A stretch of DNA of 64,000 bases from the NCBI RefSeq assembly GCF_020509005.1, contig NC_063012.1, forward strand, positions 3,658,001-3,722,000, given 5' to 3'. The notes beneath the pieces are model-generated. The model saw nothing but the letters and a program-made list of their open reading frames with translations, ran no database searches and was not told the DNA's origin. Source of the stretch: Fulvia fulva. Taxonomy: Eukaryota > Ascomycota > Dothideomycetes > Mycosphaerellales > Mycosphaerellaceae. Positions within the stretch are counted from its first letter, which is position 1. Each line of letters opens with the position of its first letter. Below, piece after piece: positions 1 through 11,029 of the stretch. A program made the translations under genes and the position numbers.

Positions 1-985
1 ATCCCTTCGCGGTCTACGATTAGGGGGAAGTGAGGGGTTTGCTACTCTTTAGGTAGTCGTGCCTATTTAGTAAGTCTCTACATCTGTTCCGGGTTTTCTA
101 TAACGAGCCCGATCGTCGCTCTCTAGTCCTATAGCTTGTCGCGTCTTATCTATGCCTTCTTCTCTTATGTCGCGCGACAGTATTGCTCCTACGTCTCTTA
201 GGTATGCTCCTTCGTCTACTATCGCCTTGCCCTTCTAGCCTCCCTTACCTTCGTAGAGCATTTAGGGGTCTAGAAGGCCTTCTACTACGTTAAGGGCCGG
301 AGTAACGGCGTATATTGTTTCGCTGCTTACTATAGAACCGAGGTAATCTGTTCCGCTACTTGATCTAGCTAAGCTGTCGTCTCGAGTTCTCTATACTATA
401 GTAGGTTCGCTATTAGGAAGCCTCTTATATCGTCCTAGCGTGCCTTCTTCTAGTTACGGCGTGGTTCGCTTACTAGCTCCTCTATCGCCTTCACCCCTAG
501 CGTCGTTTAGATAGGGATATAGTCTAAGGAGGCTTCTAGCGCGTAGTTCGGTCGGCATTAGACTAGTCTCTCTTTAAGTTCTCGTAATAGAAAGTATAGG
601 TCGATCGTACTTATACTTAAACGGGCCTTCTACGTCTCTATTCCCTTTAGTGTTACTAAGGCCATTCCGTAGCGTACGGTTATATCTAGTAGCTTTTCCC
701 CTAGAAACGCGTGCGGGGGAGTGAATTCGAGTCCCTACCGTAGGTAGTAGAGGTTAAAGTCGCTAAGGAGTACTTACTTTATATCTTAGCTTAGGGTCCG
801 CTCTAGGTAGGCGAGGGTTCCTAGTTCCCTACTCGTCCGACCCCGCGGTAGCGGGTTGTAAACGTTATAGATCTAGATAGGGCCTTGTGTCGTGTCGATC
901 TAGATTAATGTTATGTCTCCTAGGTTGCCCTACTACGGTAGTATAACCTTCTACGACTTAAGGTCTATAGTCTTGCTTAATTCTA
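1..985 (-). mobile_element. LINE relic, endonuclease/RT linker part (3' end off window)
   Basis: Decayed non-LTR retrotransposon sequence read on the minus strand. It aligns by eye, end to end, with the region between endonuclease and reverse transcriptase of the two neighbouring LINE copies: the stretch near 10-150 matches about 1740-1880 and 7680-7860, and the stretch near 880-960 matches the endonuclease part near 2600-2700. It is full of TAG/TAA stops with CpA and TpG strongly depleted, so no product is expected. At about 985, inside a TATATATA run, the homology switches to the RT part of another LINE, so this piece is broken at both ends. Exact borders are approximate. Confidence 0.6.
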
Positions 986-2789
986 TATATATAAGGTTGC
1001 CCTCCTTACGCTTCCTAAGGACAATCTACGTTGTTCTCTCCTTAAGGAAGGAGTTTACGAAACTTATTACCTACCGCGGGATTCCTTTTTACCGTAGGAT
1101 ATAGAGGAGTCGCTCGTAGGAGACGTTATCGAATGCCCCTAAGATATCGAGAGACAATAGTAATATAATCCTATTCCGTCTATAGTACTAGAGAGTATAA
1201 ATCTATTCGGTAATAAGCTCTATAGCCGTTAGGATAGATCGTTTGCTCCTACTACCTATCTATATCTCTAGGAGTAGGTTATTATCCTCGACGAGCTATA
1301 TAATTCTTCTTACTACGACCTTCTCTAGTATCTTCCTAATTATATTTAGGAGTACGATCGGCCTATAGGACTTTAGCTTTATATAGTCTTCCTTCTATAG
1401 CTTCTTTAGGACGACTATAAGGGACCGCCTAAATAGCCGTAGGTAGTACCTCTTACGTAGGCAAGCTGTAAATAGTTCGGCGAGGTATAGGGCAACTTCT
1501 TCTTTATATTCTTTAAGGAGGAGGTTTAGGATACCGTCGGGTCCCGGGGCCTTACGACCCTTTAGCTTTCCTATAATCTCCTTTATCTCCTCCTCGCCTA
1601 CTATCTAGTATATATCGAGTGGCTCCGGGTAGATCGTTCCCTCTATATCCGTTAGGTCGGCCGTTAACTATATCGTAAAGAAGTAGTCGGTAAATACCTT
1701 CGCCTTTCCTTCCGGCATTATCTACATTATACCTATCGTATCCTAGATTAGGGGGAAGTATAGTGTCCTATCCCCGTCTCCGGCCCTTACCTACTTTATA
1801 AGCCGCTATATCTACTCCGGGTTCTCTATTATAAGACCTATAGTTACCCTCTAGTCTTGTCGCTTATCTCGTCGTATTTAGGCCTTCTTTACCTAACTTA
1901 CTTCCTAGTACTCGTCCTACGCTTCTTAGCTTTGCTCCTTCGTCTATTTTTGCCTTACCCTCCTTACGTCCTTAACTTTAGCTAAGTACTCTAGGGTCTA
2001 GAAGGGCTTCTAGTGTATCGAGGGCCTTAGTTCTAGTATATATTCCTCGGCCGCCTACTATATCGTCGTTATTATCTGTTCTGCTATACTATTAAGCTCG
2101 GCTTCCGTCTTCCCGATATTAGTGTTATTTAGGTACTATTTAAGTAGATTCTAGATCTCCTCCTAGGGAGCTTTTTTCTAGTTAAGGCGCTTTTCACCCC
2201 GAAGCTCCTCTTCTATCCCCGTCGCTATCGTTATCTAGATAGGGATGTAGTCTGACCCTACCTCTAGGGTAAGGTTAGGTCTATACTCTACTAGCCTTAT
2301 TACTACGTCCCTCGATAGAAAGTATAGGTCGATAGTACTCGCGCTTATTCTTACCTTCTACGTCTCTATACCCTTTAGGGTTACGAGCTCTATATCCCTA
2401 CTTTCCGTAATCTCTAGGAGCTTACTACCTAGATATACGTAAGGGGGGGTGAATTCTAGACCCTACGTTAGGGAGTAGAGGTTAAAGTCGCCTAGGAGGA
2501 TATAGTTTATATCCCCTTAGTCGAGTACCTAGTTAAGTCGTACTAGCGTACCGAGGTCTCTACTCGTTCTTCCCTAAGGAGGAGGGTTATAGACGTTATA
2601 TATCCGGATAGGTCCTTAACTCGTAGTGATTTAGATAGTCGTAATGTCTCCTTAACTCCCTTCCGGGTACGAGATTACCTTCTAGGCGTCCGTACGTAAT
2701 GCTTTACTAACGTATATATATGTTCTTAGGGTATAGCCTATACCTCCCTCGATAGCTATATAGTACCGTAGGTCGGTATAGGTAGTAGG
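986..2789 (-). mobile_element. LINE relic, RT and endonuclease portion
   Basis: Minus-strand non-LTR retrotransposon relic. The left part (about 990-1730) matches the N-terminal half of the reverse transcriptase of the longer LINE at 5281-10189 (compare 1100-1140 with 7080-7110). The right part (1730-2789) matches the endonuclease. The element continues at 4042 after an inserted LINE: the endonuclease homology breaks at TCTTCGAGTATATAG (2790-2804) and resumes after a second copy of the same 15 bases (4027-4041). Dense RIP-type stops make it a dead copy. The RT C-terminus, the post-RT domain and the 3' tail are missing on the left. Confidence 0.65.
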
Positions 2790-2804
2790 TCTTCGAGTAT
2801 ATAG

Positions 2805-4026
2805 ATAGATATTTCATTAAGCTATTATAGTGCCCTTTGGCCTATATAGCTATACTATCTTGTTTTCGTATATATAGAGGGGAAACCGTATTAGTAAAAA
2901 ACCCTCCTCCTTCCCGCCTATCTTTTCCTCCTAGTTATTGTCTTAATTTTCCCTTATTAGGGGTACGCTAGTGTTATAGGCCTGCCCTAATAACTACCCT
3001 ATCTACTACCCCCTAGCTTCCGCCTCTTGTCTATCTACTCCTCCGTCTTGCTAGCGAGGCTAAACTACTAGAGGTATCCCTACTATAGTATCTACCGAGA
3101 GATTCGGCAAATGTTACCTTTGTCCCTAATGATTGACTTATAGTCTCTCCTTCCCGCTTAGTGCCTCTAATTTCCCCTACCTCTCGCCTACTACGGGCAT
3201 CGTAGTAGTATATGTTCTAGGTTTTGCGATAGGTAGCCACACTAGTAGGCTAGGCTATAGATGTCTAGTACGCGTCTTCTAAATAGGTAGGCCCTTAACC
3301 TAATATATTCGGACCTGATTTAGATCGCTATGCTTGCCTCGGCCCTTGTTAGGTCCCTATATAGCTAGTAATTGTGTCTCTAGAAGGCTCGGAGCGCTAT
3401 CGGGCCTATTGTCTTAGGGGGCTTCTTTTTCTAGTCCTACTCCTATAGGTAGCTTACTATCTATTCCGCTAGGCTTTAGGTCTTAGCCTTGCTCCCGCCG
3501 GCCTAGCGAGTCCTACGCTCCTCCTCTTTTCGTACTAGCCATTCGGTACTTGTCTATATAGCCGTAAAGGTAGTAAGGTCATCCTCTTTTTAGCTTGTCC
3601 TATATCCGGCCCCTCTCCGGTAGTAGCTTTCTATCTTATTCTTTACCTCCTAGATCGTAGTTTGTACTAGGTAACCTGTCGTCCTTGCCGCGTATTGAAT
3701 TCTTATTCCCCGGATGTACTAGCCGATTAGTAGTGTTCCTATCTCCATTTCTACTATGCTTATTAACGTTGTCTTATATACGCCTAGTACGCTACGTAGG
3801 TTGCCTACCTATGTCCTGTTTAGGGGTTGCTCTATCCGTTTCGGGATCGGCTTACCTACGCCTCCTGTTCCCTAAATCTGTACCCCGTATAGTATAGCTA
3901 GTCTAACGATCGCCTTATATATTACTCTTGCCTTATCGAATATTGCTCCCTATATAGATGCCGTAAGTCTCTTTATCGAGGCTTCGTTAACTTATACTCG
4001 ACTCTAGGCTTTCTTAACCTATATAT
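2805..4026 (-). mobile_element. 5'-truncated LINE insertion with TAGA tail and 15-bp TSD
   Basis: A LINE 3' fragment of about 1.22 kb inserted in the minus orientation. Its 3' end on the left is a short (TAGA)n tract (about 2801-2815). Its body matches the 3' part of the LINE at 5281-10189 downstream of the RT core and is almost collinear with the second fragment at about 62549-63119. The right end is an abrupt 5' truncation, as expected when reverse transcription stops early during target-primed reverse transcription. The flanks are exact direct repeats of TCTTCGAGTATATAG (2790-2804 and 4027-4041), which I read as the target-site duplication. The host on both sides is one LINE endonuclease reading frame, which supports simple insertion. 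Confidence 0.75.
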
Positions 4027-4041
4027 TCTTCGAGTATATAG

Positions 4042-5280
4042 GTTTAGCTATAGCTCTTATATCGCTACGATATAATGCCTTTAGTCGTCGAGTTCCTAGA
4101 GGAAGTAGAGTTAAACCTTATCCTTGCTTTTGTTAACGTTATACTATATAATAGTAAGGTTAGCTTATATTAGTATTACGGACTAGCTAGGATAAGGTCT
4201 ATTAGGGTGCTCGTTAGCTATATAGCTCCTTCGTTTGTCGCGCTATCCTATTAGATTAGTTAGCGTTCGGTCGTTAGGGGGTACCTAAAGATTCGTATCT
4301 ATCTAGCTTTATCTACCGCCCTCTATAGCCCCCTTAGGCGTCCCGGCGGTAGGTAAGTACTCTACTATATATTTTGTGTCGCTTTGTCTATCCTTTTCCT
4401 CTTTACGGCCTCGAATCCTCTATACTAGGAATTACCGAGCGTTAGTATAGAGTACCTCGCCGGAGTTATTACCCTAGCCTAGCGGGCCTTTTCTTACGCT
4501 ACTATCCTTATAGGGTATTAGTTCGAGTATACCGGGTGTTTACGGCCGTAGTACGCGTACCTCGATTCCTCCCCTAGGCATTATTTCCCCTAATACGGTC
4601 CTACGTAGTATAGGTACTTAGGAGTCTTCTCGGTATACTTTAGCGCGATATAGCCGTATTATTAGTAGTTAAAGCATTAGAGCACTATATAGCTACTCTT
4701 ATATATCTCCGTATCGAGGCGTTCGTATTACTAGAATAGTCCTCCTTCTAGGACCTAGTTCGCTTGTTCCGCGGTAGCTATCTAGACGATTAGAGAGGAG
4801 TACGTCTTAGTAGCTTCGACGTTCTTATTTAGCTACGCTACTTTAGTAAAGCGTACTCCCGGTAAGGTGTTCTAGTTCTATATCTAGAGTAGAGCGAGGT
4901 CGTTCTCTACCCTAAAGGTCCTTAGTACCCTATAGGCTATTACCGTAATAAGGAAGGAATTGTATTTAGTAAGCTAGCTACGAGATAAGGTAACAAGTCT
5001 TAACCGCGCTTTCCTACTTATCTAGTACTACCGTATAGCCTCGTTTCGAGAGGTTAGCCCGGAGCAAAAGCTTCCCTCTACGCCCTCCCTCCCTATTTGC
5101 TCCTTAAGCTAATATCTACCTCTATAGGCCTAAGCCCTTTAGTGCTCTCTATTGACCGACATACGCATCCGTCCTCTCGGGCTATATAGATAGTATTAGC
5201 CGTCGCTACTAGTATATACTACGCCCTAGGTTTTAATGCCCTTTACGTTACCGTAGCCTATCTCTAGAAAGCGGCCGTTA
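4042..5280 (-). mobile_element. LINE relic, endonuclease start and ORF1 portion
   Basis: Continuation of the minus-strand LINE interrupted at 2790. The segment starts in the N-terminal endonuclease region (4042-4200 is similar to 8750-8900) and runs through ORF1, the Gag-like protein. ORF1 ends at about 5275, where the sequence joins the TAGA tail of the next LINE. The last 135 bases (5143-5278) are closely matched in inverted orientation by the plus-strand sequence at 63865-64000, so both belong to one LINE family. Stops are dense and RIP-type. The 5' UTR present upstream of 63865 is missing here. Confidence 0.6.
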
Positions 5281-5399
5281 TATAATATATAGATAGATAG
5301 ATAGATTATTCATTCGCCTGTTTTAGTGCCCTATAGCCTATGTAGGTCTCTCGCTATTTAGGTCTATTTGTGTAGGTAGGAAACCCGATTAACGGATAA

Positions 5400-8300
5400 A
5401 AACCTCCTCGTCTTTACCCTCCTCGTTCTTTCCTATCTTGTCCTTTCGTTCTCCTTCCTTCAGGGTACGCTAGTGTCATAGTTATTACCCTATAACTACC
5501 TTGCCCGTAACCCTAGTGATGTCCTCCTCTCGATTCCCTTTCTCCCTTCTATTTCCCCGGCTCTTCTCTCTCTCTCCCTCCTCTCTATCCACCTTTCCGT
5601 TTCTACTGCTAGGGAGAATTGCTCTAGGTAGTCCTCGTTAAGGATCTATCTTGTCACTCTCCTTATATCTTGTCTGTCCTAGATAATGGCCTAGTATTGC
5701 CTGTCTCTTGCCTTCGCCCTCTACTAGCTTCTCCCTTTTACCTACTTAGTACAGTTCAGCACTATGTGCTCCGGGTTTTAGGATAGGTAGCTATAGGGGC
5801 AACGTTTGGAATCGTATCCTAGGACTCTTCTTTAGTGTAAGTATACTCTTAGCCTAATGTACTTAGAGCGAATCTGGATAGCTATGCTTGCTTCCGCCCT
5901 CTTTAGGTCTTTATAGATAAGGTAGTTATACCTCCCGAAGGTCCTAGCCGCTAGTAGGGCTCCTAGCCTTACCGGTTTTTGGTTCTAACGCGTTTCCTAT
6001 AGGTGACCTACGATTCTTTCTACTTGGCTTTGCTTCTTTTTCCCTTTGTCCCCTATGTTAGCTTGCTCCCTTAGAGCTTCTCTCTGTTCAAGGGCTACTA
6101 GGATTTCCTATGATGTTTTTAGGTCTGCTTCCTTCTATAGGATTATGTGTGGCCGGTTAGGTCTTCTTCTCCTCTCCTACTAGGTTCTTATCCTTTAAGT
6201 AGCTGCTTAGATAGTTCCCTAGGCTAGGTATGCTAATGTCTTCTCTACGTATTAACACCTTATGCCCTAGAGGTACTCCCTAATAGGGGCTATACCTGAT
6301 TCCATTTCTATTATCCTATAAGGGGTTGACTTATATACCCCTAGTACTCTCTTTAGGTAGGCTGCCTACGCTCTGTTAAGGGGGTCCTTAATTCTCTTCG
6401 GGATGTGTTTTTCCGCTGCCTAAATTACTGCTCTATATAGCATTACGGGCTTGACAATAGCCTTGTACATAGTCTAGGCCTTTGTGAAGGTCGCCCCCTA
6501 GGTTAACGTAGTGAGTCTCTCGATTAATTGTCTATTAGTGTCCGCTCTCGTTTACGCCTTCTTTACTTGTGGTCCCTAGCTAAGTTTCGGGTCTAGCTAT
6601 ATCCTAAGGACTCTAAGTTCCCTTATAGGATAGGTCTCGAACCCCTAGATTTTTACTAGTACTACTAAGTTATGTTTTGTCTTTGCCTTACTAAAATAGA
6701 TAAGTTAGTACTTGTCCGGTACGAATTTTGCCCTATACTCTCTTGCCCACTTTTCGTATTGTCTATGTCTCTCCTCTAGGAGTGCGTAGTTTTCCTCTAT
6801 AGACCCCGACCACGCTAGGATATTTATGTTATCTACGAACCCCGATACTAAGGTGTTTACTGTTTCTAGGAGTAGGGTCAGGTCGGCTATAAAGAGGAGG
6901 AACAGAATTAGGGAGAGTATAGAGCCCTATAGGATGCCCGTGTTCGCAATTAGGGTCTACGGGGCTTTAAAGGACCCTAGAAGGATCTAGGTTGTTCTGT
7001 CCTTAAGGAATGACTATATAAAGTGTACTATCTAGGCTAGGATACTTTTTATTCTAAGGATGTATAGGAGCCTTACGTAGGACACGTTATCGAAAGCCCC
7101 TAATATGTCTAGTGAAAGTAGTGAGGCTACCTTGTTGTTGCTATAGTACTAGATATGTCTAATTTGCTCTATAATCAGTTCGACTACTATAAGGGTAGAT
7201 CTCTTTTGTCTCCCCCCTATTTACGTTACCGGGAGGAGGTTGTGTTCTTCTACTATTCCGGTGAGCCTTATAGCCACGACCTTCTCTAGGAGCTTCCCTA
7301 GTGTGTTTAGTAACGCAATTAGTCTATATGACTTCAACTTAGTATAGTCTTCCTTTTAGGGTTTCCTTAGGACGTAAGTTAGTAATTGCCTAAAAGCCTT
7401 TAGGCAATACCCCTACTTTATATACTAGGTAAAGATTGGCGTAAGTACTAGAGTAATGAGGCTGCTACTAGCTTTTAGGTAACAGTTAGGGATCTTGTCT
7501 AGGCCTAGGGCTTTGTTGCCCTTCAGTTTCTTAATAATGTTTCCGATCTCTATAGTAGACACTTACTACTTAGCCTCCCTTAGCGGAGGAATGCGTATTC
7601 CTAGGATGTTACTTAGGTCTGCCTCTACCTAAGTCCCGAAGAAGTGGTCTACGAATGCTTTCGCTTTCCCTATCGGAGTGGTTTACGTTTCCCCGTCTTA
7701 GTCCTATATTAAGGGAAACTAGGGCGGGGAGTTTCGTTCCTCGTCTAGTTTCCTAGCCCATTCTACTAGTCTCTAGATTTGTTCCGGGTGTTCTATAATC
7801 ATCCCTATAGTTGACCTCTACTCCTACGTCTTGTCTCTTCTAATCTACGCCTTCTTTGCTTTATACGCGTTGTTATAGGCTTCCTAGTTTGCTTAGGTAC
7901 GCCGTTACTCCTATCTCCTTCTTGCTCTCCTTACCTCCTTAACTTTGGCTATATACTCTAGTGTCTAGTATAGCTTCTAGTATAGCGACTATCTCTTCTT
8001 AGGTATATAGGCCTGGGCTGCCCTTTATATAGCTTCTATTAGCTACTCTACTACTTAGTCAATCCCCTCCGTTATATATATATTGTTAATGTTCACCTGT
8101 TCTAGTTCGCCTTCTAGCCGCTACTATACTAGTGTCTACTCGGCCTGCTTCTAGTAGAGCCTCCTCTTAGGTTCCCTCTCCTCCTTAACTATAAGTTAGA
8201 TGTCGGTTTGGATTAGATAGTAGTCTAATAAGGACTCTAGTTAGTCATTAACTATATAGCTTTCTACCCGTCGTATTAAGGCGTAGGACATAAAGTATAG

Positions 8301-8930
8301 GTCTAGCGTGCTAGAACTATTGTTTCTAGCCCAAGTTTCTGTTCCCTTTGGCGTGATCAAGTCCATTTAGGCTGTTTCTATCTAACTAATAAGCCTCCCT
8401 ACTAAGAAGTGGTGTGCTAGGGTGAAGTCCGATCCCTACTTTAGGTAATAGAGGTTGAAATCTCCTATTACGATGTTGTGGTTTTGTTAGTCTATTACTT
8501 CCGGGAGCCTTCCTAGCGTGTATAGTTGTGTGCTGCTTCTAGACTCTAGAGGTGGGTTGTATACGCTATAGATTAGGACTTAGCCTTAAGTTGTTTTGAG
8601 CTACACTATAGTGATATCCCTATCGGTTCTCGGCTAGGCCTACTAGTCCTCTACTAGTACCTTCTTACTGATATAGATACAAGTTCGTAGGACTCCCTCG
8701 GTTCTGTTTATTACTACGTGGTATCTCGGGTCTCGTATAGTTAATAGAATCCTAGAGTATAGGTTGATCTATAGTTCCTATATTGCTATAATGTAGTGTT
8801 CCTCCGGGTCTAAGGCTTGTAGAAAGCTCCTTTAGACCTTGTCTTTGCTTCTGTTCACATTATACTGAATGATTAATAGTCTATTAGTATAAGGCATTAG
8901 GACATGTTTATGTCTAGGTCCGTTTAGTCT
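5400..8930 (-). pseudogene. LINE ORF2 (endonuclease-reverse transcriptase) relic
   Basis: Minus-strand ORF2 remnant. The endonuclease lies at about 7750-8900. The RT lies at about 6500-7650, with the catalytic core around 6811-6843 reading G-F-V-D-N-I-N-I-L-A-W. The family motif is F-V-D-D, so the second catalytic Asp is Asn here, a GAT-to-AAT change that fits RIP in a TpG context. A C-terminal domain of RNase H or zinc-finger type may follow at 5450-6400 but I could not confirm it. The product would perform target-primed reverse transcription. It is inactive because of many TAG stops and the lost catalytic Asp. Confidence 0.6.
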
Positions 8931-8989
8931 TACTATTAGTCTTGCTATTAGTTTTCCCGTCCCTCCTCCTATTCTTCCCTTTAGGGTTA

Positions 8990-10189
8990 GCTCCCTATCA
9001 TTTGGTTGATTCTCATTTGTCTATTGCTCTACGCTGCCTTGTATAAGAACGTTAGTCTCCCTATTACTAGCACTATTTGTAGCTCCTCTTATAGCCGGGG
9101 TCTCTTATTCGGGTGGGTAGTTCTCTCTAGTTGTTTCTGTTCACCTACTAGGAACCTAGTTAGTGTTATTACCCTTGCTTCCCGCGCTCTCTACTAGGCT
9201 AATAGTCTAACTAGGCATTAGTTTGACTATGCCGGGTGTTTTCTCCTATATACTACGTATCTTATGTCCTCCTTCCGTTTTTGGCACTCTTAGGTCGCGT
9301 GATCACTAGTATAGTGTAAGTAGACTAGTATAGCTTTGCTATACTTTAGGGCAATATGTCCGTACTATTGATAGTTAAAACATTGAAGGATTCTATAGTT
9401 GCTCTAATAGATTTCTATATCTAGCCTCTTAAAGTCCTAGTACAACCCTTAGTCTAAGACCTTGTTTGCTTGCTCTAGTGTTATAACCTATAAGATTAGC
9501 GAGGAGGCCCTCTTGCCCTCCTCTATCTTCTTCTTGACCCACGCTGTCTTTATAATCTATAGTCCTAGTACTATTACCTAGTTTTGCCTCTAGAGGTTTA
9601 GTATATCCCTTTATATATTAAAGGTTCGTAGGACCCTATACGCAATTACTATATACTGTTAATAGGAGACTTTCGCTATGCTCCCGATCTTTAGTGTCTA
9701 CTCCTTGTTTATTTCGAGGGCCTTCTTGTCCTATATATATACTATAAATAGCTTGACCCCTTTGTTGTCTGCCCTTGCCCCTACTATTCCCTTTACTCCG
9801 ATCTTCTCGACTATCTCCCTCCCGGTCATCTTTCCTATCTCTTCCTTCTCTTTCTAGTCCGTAATATAGACTCGTAGTACTATACTTTAAGGGGGGGTAG
9901 GTTGGCTCGCGATTGTTACCTAGGTCGTTAGGCCCTAGGTCTGTCTCGGGTCTCTTTAAGGGTTATTTCTTGCGTTTCGTGTTGCTACCTCAATTGCTAT
10001 GTTAATCGTAGTGCTTGTTTGTCGTTTAAGCGCCTTTAGTCCCCCGAGTAGTTCGCTTATTACTCCTTTTAGTGCTCTCTCCGGAAACCTCCCTTCTTCT
10101 ACCGCTACTATCTCTTCCGCCTTCTTATAGAGCGTCCTCTACTCGTCTCCCCCTTGCTCTCGGTCGTCTACTGCCGTCGTCGTCGCCAT
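8990..10189 (-). pseudogene. LINE ORF1 (Gag-like nucleocapsid protein) relic
   Basis: Reading from the ATG at 10189 the frame gives an acidic/basic Gag-like N-terminus (starts M-A-T-T-T-A-V-D-D) with only scattered TAG/TAA stops. Near 9360-9400 it contains a CCHC-type zinc-knuckle remnant, C-F-N-(Y)-Q-(stop)-Y-G-H, in which the second Cys has become Tyr (TGC to TAC) and a Gln has become a stop (CAG to TAG). LINE ORF1 proteins bind the element RNA to form the retrotransposition particle. This copy cannot make the full protein. The ORF1/ORF2 border (about 8950-8990) is approximate. Confidence 0.6.
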
Positions 10190-10199
10190 TTTTACTAAG

Positions 10200-10811
10200 A
10201 TATATATAGTTAGGAGGCGACCTTAGTAGGAAGCTAGGATTTACCTATATAATATATAGGATGTTATTAAGGAATATACGGTATTAGATAAGAGCTTCTA
10301 CGAGACCGACCCACTATATCTATAGAAGGAGCGTCTACGTAGTAACCCTAATTCGAATAATAACGGCGTATAGGGCGGTAGTATTACCGTAGGCGCTATA
10401 GCTACTAGTACGACCGCTATAATCGTCTAGCGACTACTATAATACGTAGGTATAAAGAAGAAGGAGGACCTATCGGTTTACTTATAGAACCTACCTTTAT
10501 TAAACCGTAAGTAGCGTAAGGACCTTAAGAAGTAGGGTAAGTACTACCGCTACCGTATAGGCTCGTACGTATTAATAAACCCTAAATACCTAATATATAG
10601 TTACGACGGCGACTACCGCCCTCTACGTCTACGAAATAACGCGAACGCTAACCCGAACCTTAGCTCCCTTACTACCGACCTATAGTAATAGGGAAATAGT
10701 ACGACCGCTACCTAAGCGTAGTAGATAGCGGTTAGTAACCGAACTTTCTAAGATAGAAAGAGTATAAGATTAAGAGATATAGAATATAAGAGACGGACTA
10801 TAGTAAGGAGC
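10200..10811 (+). pseudogene. Gypsy-type gag relic, plus strand, related to the adjacent gypsy element
   Basis: A plus-strand frame from about 10265 to 10745 can be read through TAG codons and parallels the Gag of the minus-strand gypsy element next to it. At 10520-10590 both share D-L-K-K-(Q)-G-K followed by a zinc knuckle, then Y-D-G-D-Y-R and a stretch ending N-L-S-x-L-T-T. In this copy every Cys and His of the CX2CX4HX6C knuckle is Tyr, as expected from TGC to TAC and CAC to TAC changes. No LTRs are seen for this fragment; it is cut on the right by the gypsy insertion at 10812-10817. What lies between 10190 and 10265 is unassigned. Confidence 0.55.
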
Positions 10812-10816
10812 TTAAG

Positions 10817-11000
10817 TATAAGGGCGCGCGTACTATAGGGTCCGAGAGAGATAGTTATTGTTCTATAAAGCTACGAAAGAGGAGCGCGAGGCGCGGCGAA
10901 GTTATATAGTTATACTAAGCCGCGCTAACCCGATACGGAAGGTCCGCGGAATAGCCGGGCCGACGCTTCGGTAGTAAAGGGTCGCGGGTAGCCCGTAATA
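10817..11000 (-). repeat. 3' LTR of gypsy-1 (184 bp)
   Basis: Direct repeat of 17946-18129, same length, differing at a handful of positions that are nearly all transitions. On the plus strand it begins TATAAGGGCG and ends CCCGTAATA. It is flanked on the left by TTAAG. Confidence 0.88.
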
Positions 11001-11029
11001 GTACTCCCCCTCTTAAAAGTCGTCTTAGT

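Larger units (their letters stand above)
5281..10189 (-). mobile_element. Near-full-length Tad-like LINE, minus strand
   Basis: The longest LINE of the left block, about 4.9 kb. It begins at an ATG (complement of 10187-10189) and ends in a (TAGA)n tract at about 5285-5300. ORF1 is Gag-like and ORF2 carries an APE-type endonuclease followed by reverse transcriptase. The order, the two-ORF layout and the RT motif F-V-D-D-x-N-I-L-A are those of fungal Tad1-clade elements. It keeps more CpA/TpG than the gypsy element to its right, so it is less heavily RIP-mutated, but TAG stops still break both frames. Its tail joins the preceding LINE at a TATATAG target motif. Confidence 0.75.
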
